Source of the DNA: Mycobacterium sp. IDR2000157661
GTDB taxonomy: Bacteria > Actinomycetota > Actinomycetes > Mycobacteriales > Mycobacteriaceae
Direction of reading: 5' to 3'
Length of the DNA stretch: 64,000 nt
NCBI RefSeq assembly: GCF_022317005.1
Contig: NZ_CP081006.1
Span: 1,054,001 to 1,118,000 of the forward strand
The notes beneath the pieces were generated by a model, which saw only the letters and a list, made by a program, of their open reading frames with translations, was not told the DNA's origin and made no database searches. The translations under genes and the position numbers were made by a program. This document shows positions 35,673 through 46,157 of the stretch, piece after piece; position 1 is the stretch's first letter; the number at the start of each line of letters is the position of its first letter.

Positions 35673-36227
35673 GTGGTGAGCGCAATCGAGTCGGCGCGCG
35701 TCGCGCCCGGTGGATTCAAGGAACTCGGCCCGGTCAACTGGGCCATCGCCAAACTCGGCGCGCGGGCCATCAGGGCCCCCCGGTTCAGCCTGTTCAACGT
35801 GCTCGGCCAGCACCGGCTGCTGTTCCTGGCCTGGCTGCCCTACAGCGGCATGCTCCTCGGGTTCGCCAGCAAGCTGCCGGTACAAGACGCCGAGACCGTC
35901 ATCCTGCGTGTCGGTCATCTCCGCGACTGCGAGTACGAGCTGCAGCAGCACCGCAGGCTGGCGCGGACCCGCGGCATCGGTCCCGACATGCAGAAGAAGA
36001 TTTTCGAGGGCCCCGACGCCCAGGGGCTGAGCGAGCGTCAGCGCGCGCTGATCACCGCCACCGACGAGTTCGTCGTCACCCGTGGCGTCTCACAACAGAC
36101 TTGGACGCGGCTGGCCGGTCACCTGACCAAGCCGCAGCTGATCGAGTTCTGCATGCTGGCCGCACAGTACGACGGTCTGGCCGCCACCATCACGACGCTC
36201 AAGGTGCCGCTGGACTTTGCGGACTGA
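35673..36227 (+). CDS. Carboxymuconolactone decarboxylase family protein (Rv0464c-like)
   Basis: The protein has 184 residues and an AhpD-like helical fold of the CMD family. The core is VILRVGHLRDCEYELQQHRRLA, where the AhpD CxxC is reduced to a single Cys (RDCEYEL), so a peroxidase role is doubtful. Two adjacent GTG codons (35673, 35676) are possible starts. It follows ramB by 25 bases and may share its transcript. The function is unknown. Confidence 0.84.
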   Translation: MVSAIESARVAPGGFKELGPVNWAIAKLGARAIRAPRFSLFNVLGQHRLLFLAWLPYSGMLLGFASKLPVQDAETVILRVGHLRDCEYELQQHRRLARTRGIGPDMQKKIFEGPDAQGLSERQRALITATDEFVVTRGVSQQTWTRLAGHLTKPQLIEFCMLAAQYDGLAATITTLKVPLDFAD

Positions 36228-36243
36228 GGATCTGGAGACAGGT

Positions 36244-36516
36244 CTAGAGATAGGTGATGCCCAGCACGGCCAGCGACAGCAGCACCGGCGAGACCGGCAG
36301 GGCCCAGAGGAACGCCGTCCACACGTCGGTCTTGCGCTTGTAGGACCGCCACCCCAGCCAACCGGCCAGCCCGCCCACCACGAACGACACCGCCGCGACC
36401 ACGAGGACCCACGTGTTGACCCGCGCGCTCGCGGTGGCCAGCGAGATGCCGGCCAGCCACAGGATGTGGCCGACCACCAGCCCGCCGATCCCGGCGACCC
36501 AGATCGCTCTGGTCAA
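36244..36516 (-). CDS. Small membrane protein (Rv0463-like)
   Basis: The protein is about 90 residues with three hydrophobic segments ([65 protein letters not shown]). The start is inferred as TTG at 36516, which overlaps the lpd stop as TTGA; upstream frames lie inside lpd. The function is unknown. Coupling to lpd is conserved in mycobacteria. Confidence 0.75.
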   Translation of the reverse strand: MTRAIWVAGIGGLVVGHILWLAGISLATASARVNTWVLVVAAVSFVVGGLAGWLGWRSYKRKTDVWTAFLWALPVSPVLLSLAVLGITYL

Positions 36517-37907
36517 AAGTTGATCATGTGGCCGACCAGACCGTGGAAGCACTCCTGCAGCGCCTCCGACAGCGTCGGGTGGGTGTGCACGTTGCGCGCC
36601 AGCTCGGTGGCGGTGAGGTCCCACTTCTGCGCCAGTGTCAGCTCCGGCAGCAGTTCGGAGACGTCGTGGCCGATCAGGTGCCCGCCGAGCAACTCGCCGT
36701 ACTTCGCATCGGCGACAAGCTTGACGAATCCCGCGGGTGCGCCCATGCCGTGCGCTTTGCCGTTCGCCGTGAACGGGAACTTCGCGACCTTGACGTCGTA
36801 GCCCTCTTCCCGCGCCTGCTCCTCGGTGAGCCCGAAGCTGGCGACCTGGGGTTGGCAGAACGTAGCGCGCGGCATCATCCGGTAGTCACCGAACGGCAGG
36901 GTCTCCGCACCGGCGATGGTCTCGGCGGCCACCACACCCATCGCCTCGGCGACGTGGGCGAGTTGCAGCTTGCCGGTGACGTCACCGATCGCATAGATGT
37001 GCGGCACGTTGGTGCGCATGTAGTCGTCGATGCCGATGGCCTTGCGTTCGGTCAGCTCCACACCGGCCTTGTCGAGGTCGTAGCCCTCCACGTTGGGCGC
37101 GAATCCGATTGCCTGCAATACGGTCTCGGGATTGAGGTCTTCGCTCTTGCCGTCCTTGCTGACGGTCACGGTGACCTTGTCGCCGTCGTCGACGATGGAC
37201 TCCACCTTGGTGCCGGTGAGGATTTTCACGCCCAGCTTCTTGAACTGCTTCTCGATCTCCTTGGATACCTCGGCGTCCTCGTTGGGCAGCGCGCGGGGCA
37301 GGAATTCGACGATGGTCACGTCCACGCCGTAGTTCTTCATCACGTAGCCGAACTCCATGCCGATCGCGCCCGCGCCGGCGATGAGGACCGACTCGGGCAG
37401 TTCACGCCGCATGATGAGCTCTTCGTAGGTGACCACGTTTTCCGACAGCGACGTGTTGGGCACCAACTTGGTGCTGGCGCCGGTGGCGATGATCGCACTG
37501 TCGAAGGTGACGCTTTCGGTGTCGCCTTCGTTGAGATCGACCTCGATGGTGTGGTCGTCCTTGAACTTGCCGTAGCCGTGGATCTCGGTGATCTTGTTCT
37601 TCTTCATCAGGAAGTGCACACCGGCGACGCGCCCGTCGGCGACCTTGCGGCTGCGGTCGAAGGCGACGCCGTAGTCCATCGACACGTCGCCGTTGATGCC
37701 GAACGTCTTGGCTTCCTTGGTGAGGATCTGCGCCAGTTCGGCGTTGCGCAGCAGGGCCTTTGACGGGATGCACCCGACGTTGAGGCACACGCCGCCCCAG
37801 TACTTGGGTTCGACGATGGCGGTGTTCAGTCCGAGCTGGGCGGCGCGGATGGCCGCGACGTACCCGCCGGGGCCTGCGCCGAGGACGACGACGTCATAGT
37901 GGGTCAC
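36513..37907 (-). CDS. lpd: Dihydrolipoamide dehydrogenase
   Basis: Lpd reoxidises dihydrolipoamide in the pyruvate and branched-chain 2-oxoacid dehydrogenases and, in mycobacteria, in the AhpD-linked peroxidase. The 464 residues show the FAD fold [15 protein letters not shown], redox disulfide [13 protein letters not shown] (Cys41, Cys46), the NAD fold [19 protein letters not shown] loop IYAIGDVTG and the His-Glu pair in [12 protein letters not shown]. It corresponds to LpdC (Rv0462). Confidence 0.97.
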   Translation of the reverse strand: MTHYDVVVLGAGPGGYVAAIRAAQLGLNTAIVEPKYWGGVCLNVGCIPSKALLRNAELAQILTKEAKTFGINGDVSMDYGVAFDRSRKVADGRVAGVHFLMKKNKITEIHGYGKFKDDHTIEVDLNEGDTESVTFDSAIIATGASTKLVPNTSLSENVVTYEELIMRRELPESVLIAGAGAIGMEFGYVMKNYGVDVTIVEFLPRALPNEDAEVSKEIEKQFKKLGVKILTGTKVESIVDDGDKVTVTVSKDGKSEDLNPETVLQAIGFAPNVEGYDLDKAGVELTERKAIGIDDYMRTNVPHIYAIGDVTGKLQLAHVAEAMGVVAAETIAGAETLPFGDYRMMPRATFCQPQVASFGLTEEQAREEGYDVKVAKFPFTANGKAHGMGAPAGFVKLVADAKYGELLGGHLIGHDVSELLPELTLAQKWDLTATELARNVHTHPTLSEALQECFHGLVGHMINF

Positions 37908-37916
37908 GCCCCCACA

Positions 37917-38384
37917 CTAGTAAGGGATGACGCCCGCGAAACAGCGGCTGGCCCATTCGCAGAAGTAAATCCCGTGCAACACCGCCGCGCCCGCGACCAT
38001 CCCGAGCGGTGCCGACGTGACCGCGATGCCCAGCGCCGAGAGCAGCGGCCGGTTCGGCGACATGCTGACGAGCAACCCGATCACGGTCGTCGTGACGACG
38101 AACACCAGGACGACGAAGACGGGCGCCGTCTTGTCCAGCGAGTGGAACCACCAGTGATAGAGGCCCCCACCCGCCGCGGCCGCCAGCATCCACACGCCGG
38201 ACACGACGAGCGCGAACATCCACCGTTTGAGATAGACGAAGTTGCCCGGCACGACGATCGGAGGTGCCGGTATCGGCAACGGCTCCGACGGCACGTCCAG
38301 GGCCACCGACGCCGGCGCCGCGAATTCCCCCGTGTCGAACGTCGGCGTGTACGGCTGCGTCGGATAGGTGTCGGTATCAGGCAC
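37917..38384 (-). CDS. Membrane protein (Rv0461-like)
   Basis: The protein has 155 residues. A Pro/Thr-rich N-terminus of about 45 residues is followed by four hydrophobic segments (MFALVVSGVWMLAAAAGGGLY, VFVVLVFVVTTTVIGLLV, LLSALGIAVTSAPLGMVAG, AVLHGIYFCEWASRCFAGV). GTG at 38384 overlaps the end of the upstream membrane gene by 8 bases. The function is unknown. It precedes lpd by 9 bases. Confidence 0.8.
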   Translation of the reverse strand: MPDTDTYPTQPYTPTFDTGEFAAPASVALDVPSEPLPIPAPPIVVPGNFVYLKRWMFALVVSGVWMLAAAAGGGLYHWWFHSLDKTAPVFVVLVFVVTTTVIGLLVSMSPNRPLLSALGIAVTSAPLGMVAGAAVLHGIYFCEWASRCFAGVIPY

Positions 38385-38661
38385 CGTGCACCGCCTGGGT
38401 CGCGACCAGCACACCGAACCAGCCGGGCGCGATCGCCAGCAGGAAAGCACCGACGGTCGTCACCCATCGACGTCCGGACAGCAGGATCGTGAGGATGCCC
38501 AGCGCTCCGGGCACCCAGACGACCAGCGCGACCACCACGTCGGGGCGGACCGCCGCATCGATGACCAGCGTGGCGGCGACCCCAATGATGAGCCCAACGG
38601 CCGTGCCGACGAGCATTGCGCTCGTCAGCAACCACGCCCGAGGCAGCGGGATCACGGACAC
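38377..38661 (-). CDS. Small membrane protein (Rv0460-like)
   Basis: The protein has 94 residues with three hydrophobic segments (AWLLTSAMLVGTAVGLIIGVAATLV, VVVALVVWVPGALGILTILL, TVGAFLLAIAPGWFGVLVA). It overlaps the next membrane gene by 8 bases, so the two are probably made together. The function is unknown. Confidence 0.8.
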   Translation of the reverse strand: MSVIPLPRAWLLTSAMLVGTAVGLIIGVAATLVIDAAVRPDVVVALVVWVPGALGILTILLSGRRWVTTVGAFLLAIAPGWFGVLVATQAVHGA

Positions 38662-38691
38662 GAGGCTACGCGGCCGGCGGCGCCCTACCCG

Positions 38692-39252
38692 TTAGCCGCT
38701 CGGCGCGTCAGGTATCGGACATGCATCGATTGCATCACCGACGATGTGGGTGTCCGCCGCCGCAGGCCGTGCACCTTGTGCGAAGGCCGCACCGGTGACC
38801 GGCGGGTGATCGGCCAGCAACCGGTTCTCGGCGTCGGTGAACGCCCGCCCACGCGACAGGAACCGCACCCCCTCCGGCGCTTCGACGCTGAACCCGCCGC
38901 CGCGTCCGGGCACCACGTCGATCACCAGCTGGGTGTGCTTCCACGCCTCGAACTGCGGGCCGGAGATCCACACCGGCACCCCCGCCCCGACGTCGAGCAC
39001 CGCCAGCAGCACGTCGCGGTCCCCGACAACGAACTCGCCGTCGGGGTAGCACATCGGCGACGAGCCGTCGCAGCATCCGCCGGACTGGTGGAACATGAGC
39101 GCGCCGTGGCGAGCCTGCAACGTCAAGAGCAGGTCCGCGGCGGCCCGCGTGATCAGCGCGCGCGGCGGCGCCCGAGTGCCATCGCGCGTGACCGTGGCAT
39201 CACGCTCGGCGTCGGGCGCGACGGTGGCGTCACGTTCGCGGGGGCTGAACAC
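38692..39252 (-). CDS. DUF779 protein (Rv0459-like)
   Basis: The protein has 186 residues with a DUF779 core: MFHQSGGCCDGSSPMCYPDGEF (Cys-rich) and VWISGPQFEAWKHTQLVIDVVPGRGGGFSVEAPEGVRFL. The N-terminal 35 residues are low-complexity with a repeated RDATV unit. DUF779 genes are often found beside aldehyde or acetaldehyde dehydrogenases, as here. An accessory role for that enzyme is inferred. The start is uncertain (GTG at 39252). Confidence 0.85.
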   Translation of the reverse strand: MFSPRERDATVAPDAERDATVTRDGTRAPPRALITRAAADLLLTLQARHGALMFHQSGGCCDGSSPMCYPDGEFVVGDRDVLLAVLDVGAGVPVWISGPQFEAWKHTQLVIDVVPGRGGGFSVEAPEGVRFLSRGRAFTDAENRLLADHPPVTGAAFAQGARPAAADTHIVGDAIDACPIPDAPSG

Positions 39253-39291
39253 CTCAGGTTCGTCGCTTCCTCGCCGTCAGATTCCTTGTTT

Positions 39292-39308
39292 CCTCGCGCA
39301 AGCGCTCG

Positions 39309-39310
<2 letters not shown>
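39292..39310. repeat. Single copy of the dispersed GCGCAAGCGCT repeat
   Basis: CCTCGCGCAAGCGCTCGTC matches the core of the three-copy array at 5942-6027. On the minus strand it directly follows the stop codon of the aldehyde dehydrogenase gene, as the copy at 6007-6027 does for the sugar isomerase. Confidence 0.8.
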
Positions 39311-40832
<1,522 letters not shown>

Positions 40833-40883
40833 CGGTGACTCCCTTCGAGTGTGAACGAGCTCACACTACGCCGCACCGCCACA

Positions 40884-42923
40884 ATGGTTGTCGTGGATAC
40901 CGATGAGCGCTCGCGCGAAGAGCAGACTGACCCCGACCCGTACTTGTGGCTCGAGGACATCGGCTCCGACGACGCGCTGGACTGGGTGCGCGAACACAAC
41001 GAACCCACCATCGCGCGGTTCGGCGGCGACCAGTTCGAGCAGATGCGCGCGGAGGCACTCGAGGTGCTCGATACCGATGCCCGCATTCCCTACGTCCGTC
41101 GGCGCGGCGAGTTCCTGTACAACTTCTGGCGCGACGCCGACAACCCGCGCGGCCTGTGGCGGCGCACCACGCTGGAGAGCTACCGCACCGAGCAGCCCGA
41201 CTGGGACGTCGTAATCGACGTCGATGAGCTGGCGCGCGTGGACGATCAGAACTGGGTGTGGGCGGGCGCCGAGGTGATCGAGCCCGACTACTCGCTGGCC
41301 CTGGTGGAGCTGTCCCGCGGCGGAGCCGACGCCACCGTCGTACGCGAATTCGACATGCAGACACGGAAGTTCGTCACTGAGGGATTCACGCTGCCGGAGG
41401 CCAAGTCGAGCGTTGTCTGGCAGGACCACGACACCGTGCTGGTGGGCACGGATTTCGGCGACGGGTCGCTCACGGACTCCGGTTACCCGCGAATCGTCAA
41501 GCGGTGGAAACGGGGACAACCACTCGAGGAGGCGCAGACGCTGTTCGAGGGCGAGACCGCCGACGTCAGCGTGAGCGGCGGATACGATCCGACCCCGGGT
41601 TATGAACGCCTGCTGATCACGCGTTCGGTCGACTTCTTCAACCGGTACCGCTACGAGTTGCGCGGTGATGACCTGATCCAAATCGACGTTCCCACCGACG
41701 CCGGGATCTCGGTGCACCGCGACTGGTTGCTGATCCGCCCGCGGACCGACTGGACCGTGGGGGCGACGACGTATCCGGCCGGATCGCTGCTGGCCGCCGA
41801 CTACGAGCAGTACCTTTCGGGCACAGTGCAATTCAGCGTGGTGTTCGAGCCCGACGCACACTCCAGCCTCGAGAACTACGCGTGGACCCGCGATCACCTT
41901 GTGCTGATCACCCTCGTGGATGTGGTCAGCCGCGTCGAGTTGGTGACACCCGGATCATGGGAGCGCGCGCCGATCGACGGGGTGCCGCCGAACACCAACA
42001 CGGTGCTCGTCGACGCCGACGAATACGGTCACGAGATCTTCCTCGACGCCAGCGGATTCGACACGCCGTCCCGACTGCTGTGGGGCCACGCCGGCGGCGT
42101 GGTGAGCGAGATCAAGCGGGCCCCGTCCTTCTTCGACGCCGCCGACCTCGAGGTCAGCCAGCACTTCGTCGCGTCGGCCGACGGTACCCAGATACCGTAT
42201 TTCGTTGTCGGGCATCGGCACCAGCAGGCACCCGGTCCGACGCTGCTCAACGGATACGGCGGCTTCGAGGTCGCCAACACGCCGGGGTATCTCGGGGTGC
42301 TCGGCCGGTTGTGGCTGTCGCGGGGTGGCACGTTCGTGTTGGCGAACATTCGCGGCGGCGGCGAGTACGGCCCGACCTGGCACACCCAGGCGATGCGGGA
42401 GAACCGGCACCTGGTGTACGAGGACTTCGCCGCGGTGGCAACCGATCTCGTGGAACGCGGCATCACATCCGTCGAGCAGCTCGGGGCACAGGGCGGCAGC
42501 AACGGTGGGCTGCTCATGGGGGTCATGCTCACGCGGTACCCCGAGCTGTTCGGCGCACTCGTGTGCAGCGTCCCGCTGCTCGACATGCGTCGCTATCATC
42601 TGCTGCTGGCCGGGGCGTCGTGGATGGCCGAATACGGCGACCCCGATGATCCCGACGACTGGGCATTCATCTCGAAATACTCGCCTTATCAGAACATCTC
42701 GTCCGACCGTCGCTACCCGCCCGTTCTCATCACCACGTCGACCCGCGACGACCGCGTGCACCCGGGCCATGCGCGCAAGATGACCGCGGCGCTCGAGGAC
42801 GCCGGCCAGCCGGTGCACTACTACGAGAACATCGAAGGCGGGCACGGCGGTGCGGCCGACAACGCGCAGTCGGCGTTCCGGGCGGCGCTGATTTACCAGT
42901 ACCTGTGGTCGGTGCTCAGCTGA
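40884..42923 (+). CDS. Prolyl oligopeptidase family protein (S9, Rv0457c-like)
   Basis: The protein has 679 residues: an N-terminal helix, a beta-propeller (about 70-400) and a C-terminal alpha/beta hydrolase. The catalytic Ser is in GAQGGSNGGLLMG, Asp in TTSTRDDRVHPGHARKM, and His in EGGHGG. There is no signal peptide. ATG at 40884 is chosen over 40851; a GTG at 40893 is possible. The codons at 40901-40925 match the dispersed repeat core. The gene is divergent from the aldehyde dehydrogenase by 51 bases. Confidence 0.92.
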   Translation: MVVVDTDERSREEQTDPDPYLWLEDIGSDDALDWVREHNEPTIARFGGDQFEQMRAEALEVLDTDARIPYVRRRGEFLYNFWRDADNPRGLWRRTTLESYRTEQPDWDVVIDVDELARVDDQNWVWAGAEVIEPDYSLALVELSRGGADATVVREFDMQTRKFVTEGFTLPEAKSSVVWQDHDTVLVGTDFGDGSLTDSGYPRIVKRWKRGQPLEEAQTLFEGETADVSVSGGYDPTPGYERLLITRSVDFFNRYRYELRGDDLIQIDVPTDAGISVHRDWLLIRPRTDWTVGATTYPAGSLLAADYEQYLSGTVQFSVVFEPDAHSSLENYAWTRDHLVLITLVDVVSRVELVTPGSWERAPIDGVPPNTNTVLVDADEYGHEIFLDASGFDTPSRLLWGHAGGVVSEIKRAPSFFDAADLEVSQHFVASADGTQIPYFVVGHRHQQAPGPTLLNGYGGFEVANTPGYLGVLGRLWLSRGGTFVLANIRGGGEYGPTWHTQAMRENRHLVYEDFAAVATDLVERGITSVEQLGAQGGSNGGLLMGVMLTRYPELFGALVCSVPLLDMRRYHLLLAGASWMAEYGDPDDPDDWAFISKYSPYQNISSDRRYPPVLITTSTRDDRVHPGHARKMTAALEDAGQPVHYYENIEGGHGGAADNAQSAFRAALIYQYLWSVLS

Positions 42924-44166
42924 ACAGCCGGTCGCCCAGGAAGCGGTCCGGTCCGGTCACGCCGGGCAGGGCGAAGAAGAAACCGCCGCCGACCGGCAGG
43001 GTGTACTCCTCGAGCGGTTCACCGTTCAGCCGGTTCTGCACCGCCAGGAAGCCCTTCTCCAGGCTGCGCTGATAGGAGATGAAGGCCAGCCCCTGGTCGA
43101 GTCGCCCCGCGCCGTCGAAGCCGCGCGAGTAGTTGAACCCCCTGCGCAGGATGAGGTTTTCGTCGGTCGCCGGTGTGCGGGGGTTGGCGAGTCGGATGTG
43201 GGCGTTGAGCGGTATTCGCTTGCCGTGGGGGTCCTCCGGGTAGTTCGGGTCGGTGAACTCGCCGGACAGACCCAGCGGTGCGCCGCTGACCTTGTCGCGC
43301 CCGATCAGCGCCTCCTGCTCGACGAGTTGGGTGCGGTCCCAGAACTCCACGAACATCCGGATGATGCGGATCGCCTGGTATGACCCGCCCACGGCCCAGT
43401 CCGGTTCGCCGTCGTCGCGCCCGACCCACACGTGACGGTCCATCAGCGCGTCGTCGTCGACGTCGAGATTGGCCGTCCCGTCCTTGAAGCCGAGGAGGTT
43501 GCGGGGGGTGGCCTCGTCGGACACCCGGCCGGCGCCGATGCCCCTGGCGTAACCGTCGATCATCCACCGCAGCACGAGATCGCTGCGGGTCCGCCGCATG
43601 AGCTGACGCAGCGCGAAGATCACGCTGTCGTTGTGGCCGGCTTCGATCACTATCGAGAGGTCGCCGTGGGACAGGTTCGCATCGAGGCGATCGTTGGCCA
43701 GGAACGGCATGGTGACCAGTTCCCTGGGCTTGCGGTCGGCCAGTCCGAACCGGTCGTCGAACAGCGAGGCGCCGACGCCGACGATGATCGACAGGTTGTC
43801 CGCAGGCGGCTTCTCGCCGAGGATGCCGGAGTCGACCGGCGGAAACTGCGGATCGCGCACCTCGGGTGGCTGACCGGCCATCAGCGCGCGGATCTCGTCG
43901 GTGAGTTCCTGCAGCGCGGTCTTCAGTCTGGCGCGGTTCCTCGACAGCACGTTGAATGACGCCACCAGTCCCTGCTCGGGAATCGGCAGCGCGGTGATGC
44001 CGGTCTGATACGCACCCTCGAAGGGCACGAAGGCAGGCGACGGCGCGGCGGCCGGGCCGGCCGGGGTACACGCGGACAGCGCGGCACCCGCGCCGACGGC
44101 GACACCGGTGCCCAGCGCGCCGGTCACGAATCCGCGGCGGGTGATGCCCGGGTGCCGCTCGGTCAC
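42916..44166 (-). CDS. efeB: Dyp-type peroxidase EfeB, Tat-exported
   Basis: The protein has 416 residues. A twin-arginine signal (TRRGFVTGALGTGVAVGAGAALSAC) is followed by a DyP peroxidase domain with the distal GFKDG motif (GXXDG) in NLLGFKDGTANLD. EfeB is a heme peroxidase of the EfeUOB iron-uptake system. It overlaps efeO by 4 bases. No EfeU (FTR1-type permease) gene is visible beside the pair. Its 3' end overlaps the convergent peptidase gene by 8 bases. Confidence 0.92.
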   Translation of the reverse strand: MTERHPGITRRGFVTGALGTGVAVGAGAALSACTPAGPAAAPSPAFVPFEGAYQTGITALPIPEQGLVASFNVLSRNRARLKTALQELTDEIRALMAGQPPEVRDPQFPPVDSGILGEKPPADNLSIIVGVGASLFDDRFGLADRKPRELVTMPFLANDRLDANLSHGDLSIVIEAGHNDSVIFALRQLMRRTRSDLVLRWMIDGYARGIGAGRVSDEATPRNLLGFKDGTANLDVDDDALMDRHVWVGRDDGEPDWAVGGSYQAIRIIRMFVEFWDRTQLVEQEALIGRDKVSGAPLGLSGEFTDPNYPEDPHGKRIPLNAHIRLANPRTPATDENLILRRGFNYSRGFDGAGRLDQGLAFISYQRSLEKGFLAVQNRLNGEPLEEYTLPVGGGFFFALPGVTGPDRFLGDRLFS

Positions 44167-45083
44167 TGCAGTTTCAGCACTCCCGACACCTGCGCCAGGT
44201 TCTCCGACAGTCCGGCCAATTGGGCCTTCAGTTGGTCGATGACGTCGGGCGTCACCGTGACCTCGGGGCAGCGCGACGACGGGTAGGGGTCGTTCTGGGT
44301 GCAGTACAGCACCCAGCCGTCACCGCGCCGAAGCGGCCGCATGGTGTCGAACACCTGCGTGATCCCGGCGTCGATCTTGCCCAGCAGGGCCGGATCGGCT
44401 TGCTCGAGAGCGGGGCTGAGCTTGTCGACGGCGACCTGCGCGCCCTGCATGTTGGCGTCGAAGTCCCAGAGGTCGGTCTTGGCGTACCGGTTCTCCTCAC
44501 CGGTGATCTTGCCCTCGGAAACCTCTTCGACCAGTTCGGCCGCCCCGGTCGAGACGTCGACCGGCTTGACCCGAACGCTGGGGAACTGCTCCTTGAGTGC
44601 TGCGACATCCCGATCGAGCTGGTCGGCGAACGGCGCGCCGCCCTCGGTGGTGTTCTTCTCGAACAGCAGGTACTCGAGGCGGTGCCAGCCGGTGAAGGCC
44701 GGATCGTCGACACCGGCGAAGTCGTCGACACGCGCGTCGATCTTGCCGTCGATCTCCTCCACCAGACCGGCCAGCGGCTCGATGCGCTCCCACGGCTGGC
44801 GCGACGGCGCATAGGCCTCCTGCGCGGCCTGCAGATTGTTGGCGCGAACGGCGTCGGTGAAGGTCTTGACGACGCCGACGAGTTCGTCGATCTGTGCCGT
44901 CGCGTAACCCTTGTACTCGGCAGCCGCCTTGTCCAGGACCGCCGGGGCGACCGCTGCGGAGGCGCTGGTTGTGGCGGCGTCGGCCGACGTCGTCTCACCG
45001 GAGGAGGAGTTGTCGCTGGAGCATCCGGAGAGCAGCATGCCGGCCACGGCAACCGGAGCCGTCCAGGCGAGAACGCGGTTCAT
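44163..45083 (-). CDS. efeO: EfeO-like iron-binding lipoprotein (imelysin family)
   Basis: The protein has 306 residues. ATG at 45083 begins MNRVLAWTAPVAVAGMLLSGC with a lipobox LSGC, and the longer frame is rejected. A Ser/Ala-rich linker is followed by the imelysin (M75) domain with GWHRLEYLLFEKN (HxxE metal motif) and YAPSRQPWERIEPL. EfeO binds ferric or ferrous iron in the periplasm and hands it to EfeU. A candidate IdeR box lies 50 bases upstream, consistent with iron control. Confidence 0.9.
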   Translation of the reverse strand: MNRVLAWTAPVAVAGMLLSGCSSDNSSSGETTSADAATTSASAAVAPAVLDKAAAEYKGYATAQIDELVGVVKTFTDAVRANNLQAAQEAYAPSRQPWERIEPLAGLVEEIDGKIDARVDDFAGVDDPAFTGWHRLEYLLFEKNTTEGGAPFADQLDRDVAALKEQFPSVRVKPVDVSTGAAELVEEVSEGKITGEENRYAKTDLWDFDANMQGAQVAVDKLSPALEQADPALLGKIDAGITQVFDTMRPLRRGDGWVLYCTQNDPYPSSRCPEVTVTPDVIDQLKAQLAGLSENLAQVSGVLKLQ

Positions 45084-45132
45084 ATGCACCTCTGAGTTAG
45101 GGAAGCCAAAACATAGCATCTGGTGATCATGG

Positions 45133-45151
45133 CGAGGGTAGCCACACCTAA
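45133..45151 (-). promoter_or_regulatory. Candidate IdeR iron box upstream of efeO
   Basis: On the minus strand TTAGGTGTGGCTACCCTCG matches the 19-base IdeR palindrome TTAGGTTAGGCTAACCTAA at 14 positions. A -10-like TATGTT sits 17 bases downstream, so IdeR would block the promoter. The rest of the 45084-45251 gap holds no gene. Confidence 0.5.
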
Positions 45152-45251
45152 TCGCGTGCGACGTCGGACTTCAGTGGTGGAGGGCAGGCGTGACGATCCT
45201 CAGGCCCGCGCCCTTATCGCTGACTGAACCGTCGGGTGCCAGACTTCAGCC

Positions 45252-46157
45252 ATGTCGACAGCACCGCGGTTCGAGACACTGCTCTACGCCGCTGAACCGC
45301 CGATCGCCACCGTCACGCTGAACCGTCCGCAGCACCTCAACACCATCGTCCCGCCGATGCCCGACGAGATCGAGAGGGCCATCGGTCTGGCCGAACGCGA
45401 TCCCGCTGTCAAGGTGATAGTGCTGCGCGGCGCCGGGCGCTCGTTTTCGGGCGGATACGACTTCGGCGGCGGCTTCACCCAGTGGGGCGATGCGATGAAC
45501 ACCGAGGGACGCTGGGACCCGGGCAAGGACTTCGCGATGGTCAGCGCCCGCGAGACGGGCCCGACGCAGAAGTTCATGGCGATCTGGCGGGCGTCCAAGC
45601 CAGTCATCGCCCAGGTGCATGGCTGGTGTGTCGGCGGCGCCAGCGATTACGCCCTGTGCGCCGATATCGTGATCGCCAGCGACGACGCCGTCATCGGCAC
45701 ACCGTATGCCCGGATGTGGGGCGCCTACCTGACCGGGATGTGGCTGTACCGGCTGAGCCTGGCGAAGGTCAAGTGGCACTCGCTGACCGGGGAGCCGCTG
45801 ACCGGAAAGGAAGCCGCCGCCGTCGAACTCATCAACGAGTCCGTTCCGTTCGAGCGGCTCGAAGCCCGCGTCCGCGAGGTCGCCGAGAAGCTCGCGCAGA
45901 TTCCGCTGTCGCAGTTGCAGGCGCAGAAGCTGATCGTCAACCAGGCGTACGAGAACATGGGACTGGCTTCAACGCAGACGCTGGGCGGCATTCTCGACGG
46001 CCTGATGCGCAACACTCCGGAGGCGCTCGAGTTCATCGAAACCGCTCAGCAGCAAGGGGTTCGGCGCGCGGTGGAGAGACGCGACGGTCCGTGGGGCGAC
46101 TACAGCCAGGCGCCACCGGAGAAGCGGCCCGACCCGTCACACGTCATCGAGCCCTGA
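45252..46157 (+). CDS. echA2: Enoyl-CoA hydratase/isomerase family protein (EchA2-like)
   Basis: The protein has 301 residues in the crotonase fold: VTLNRPQHLNTI, oxyanion loops GAGRSFSGGYDF and VHGWCVGGASDYALCADIVIAS. The usual second catalytic Glu position lies in RMWGAYLTGMW, where no acidic residue is seen, so hydratase activity is not certain. It matches Rv0456c (EchA2) in length. The 3' end overlaps the convergent DUF2889 gene by 21 bases. Confidence 0.86.
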   Translation: MSTAPRFETLLYAAEPPIATVTLNRPQHLNTIVPPMPDEIERAIGLAERDPAVKVIVLRGAGRSFSGGYDFGGGFTQWGDAMNTEGRWDPGKDFAMVSARETGPTQKFMAIWRASKPVIAQVHGWCVGGASDYALCADIVIASDDAVIGTPYARMWGAYLTGMWLYRLSLAKVKWHSLTGEPLTGKEAAAVELINESVPFERLEARVREVAEKLAQIPLSQLQAQKLIVNQAYENMGLASTQTLGGILDGLMRNTPEALEFIETAQQQGVRRAVERRDGPWGDYSQAPPEKRPDPSHVIEP

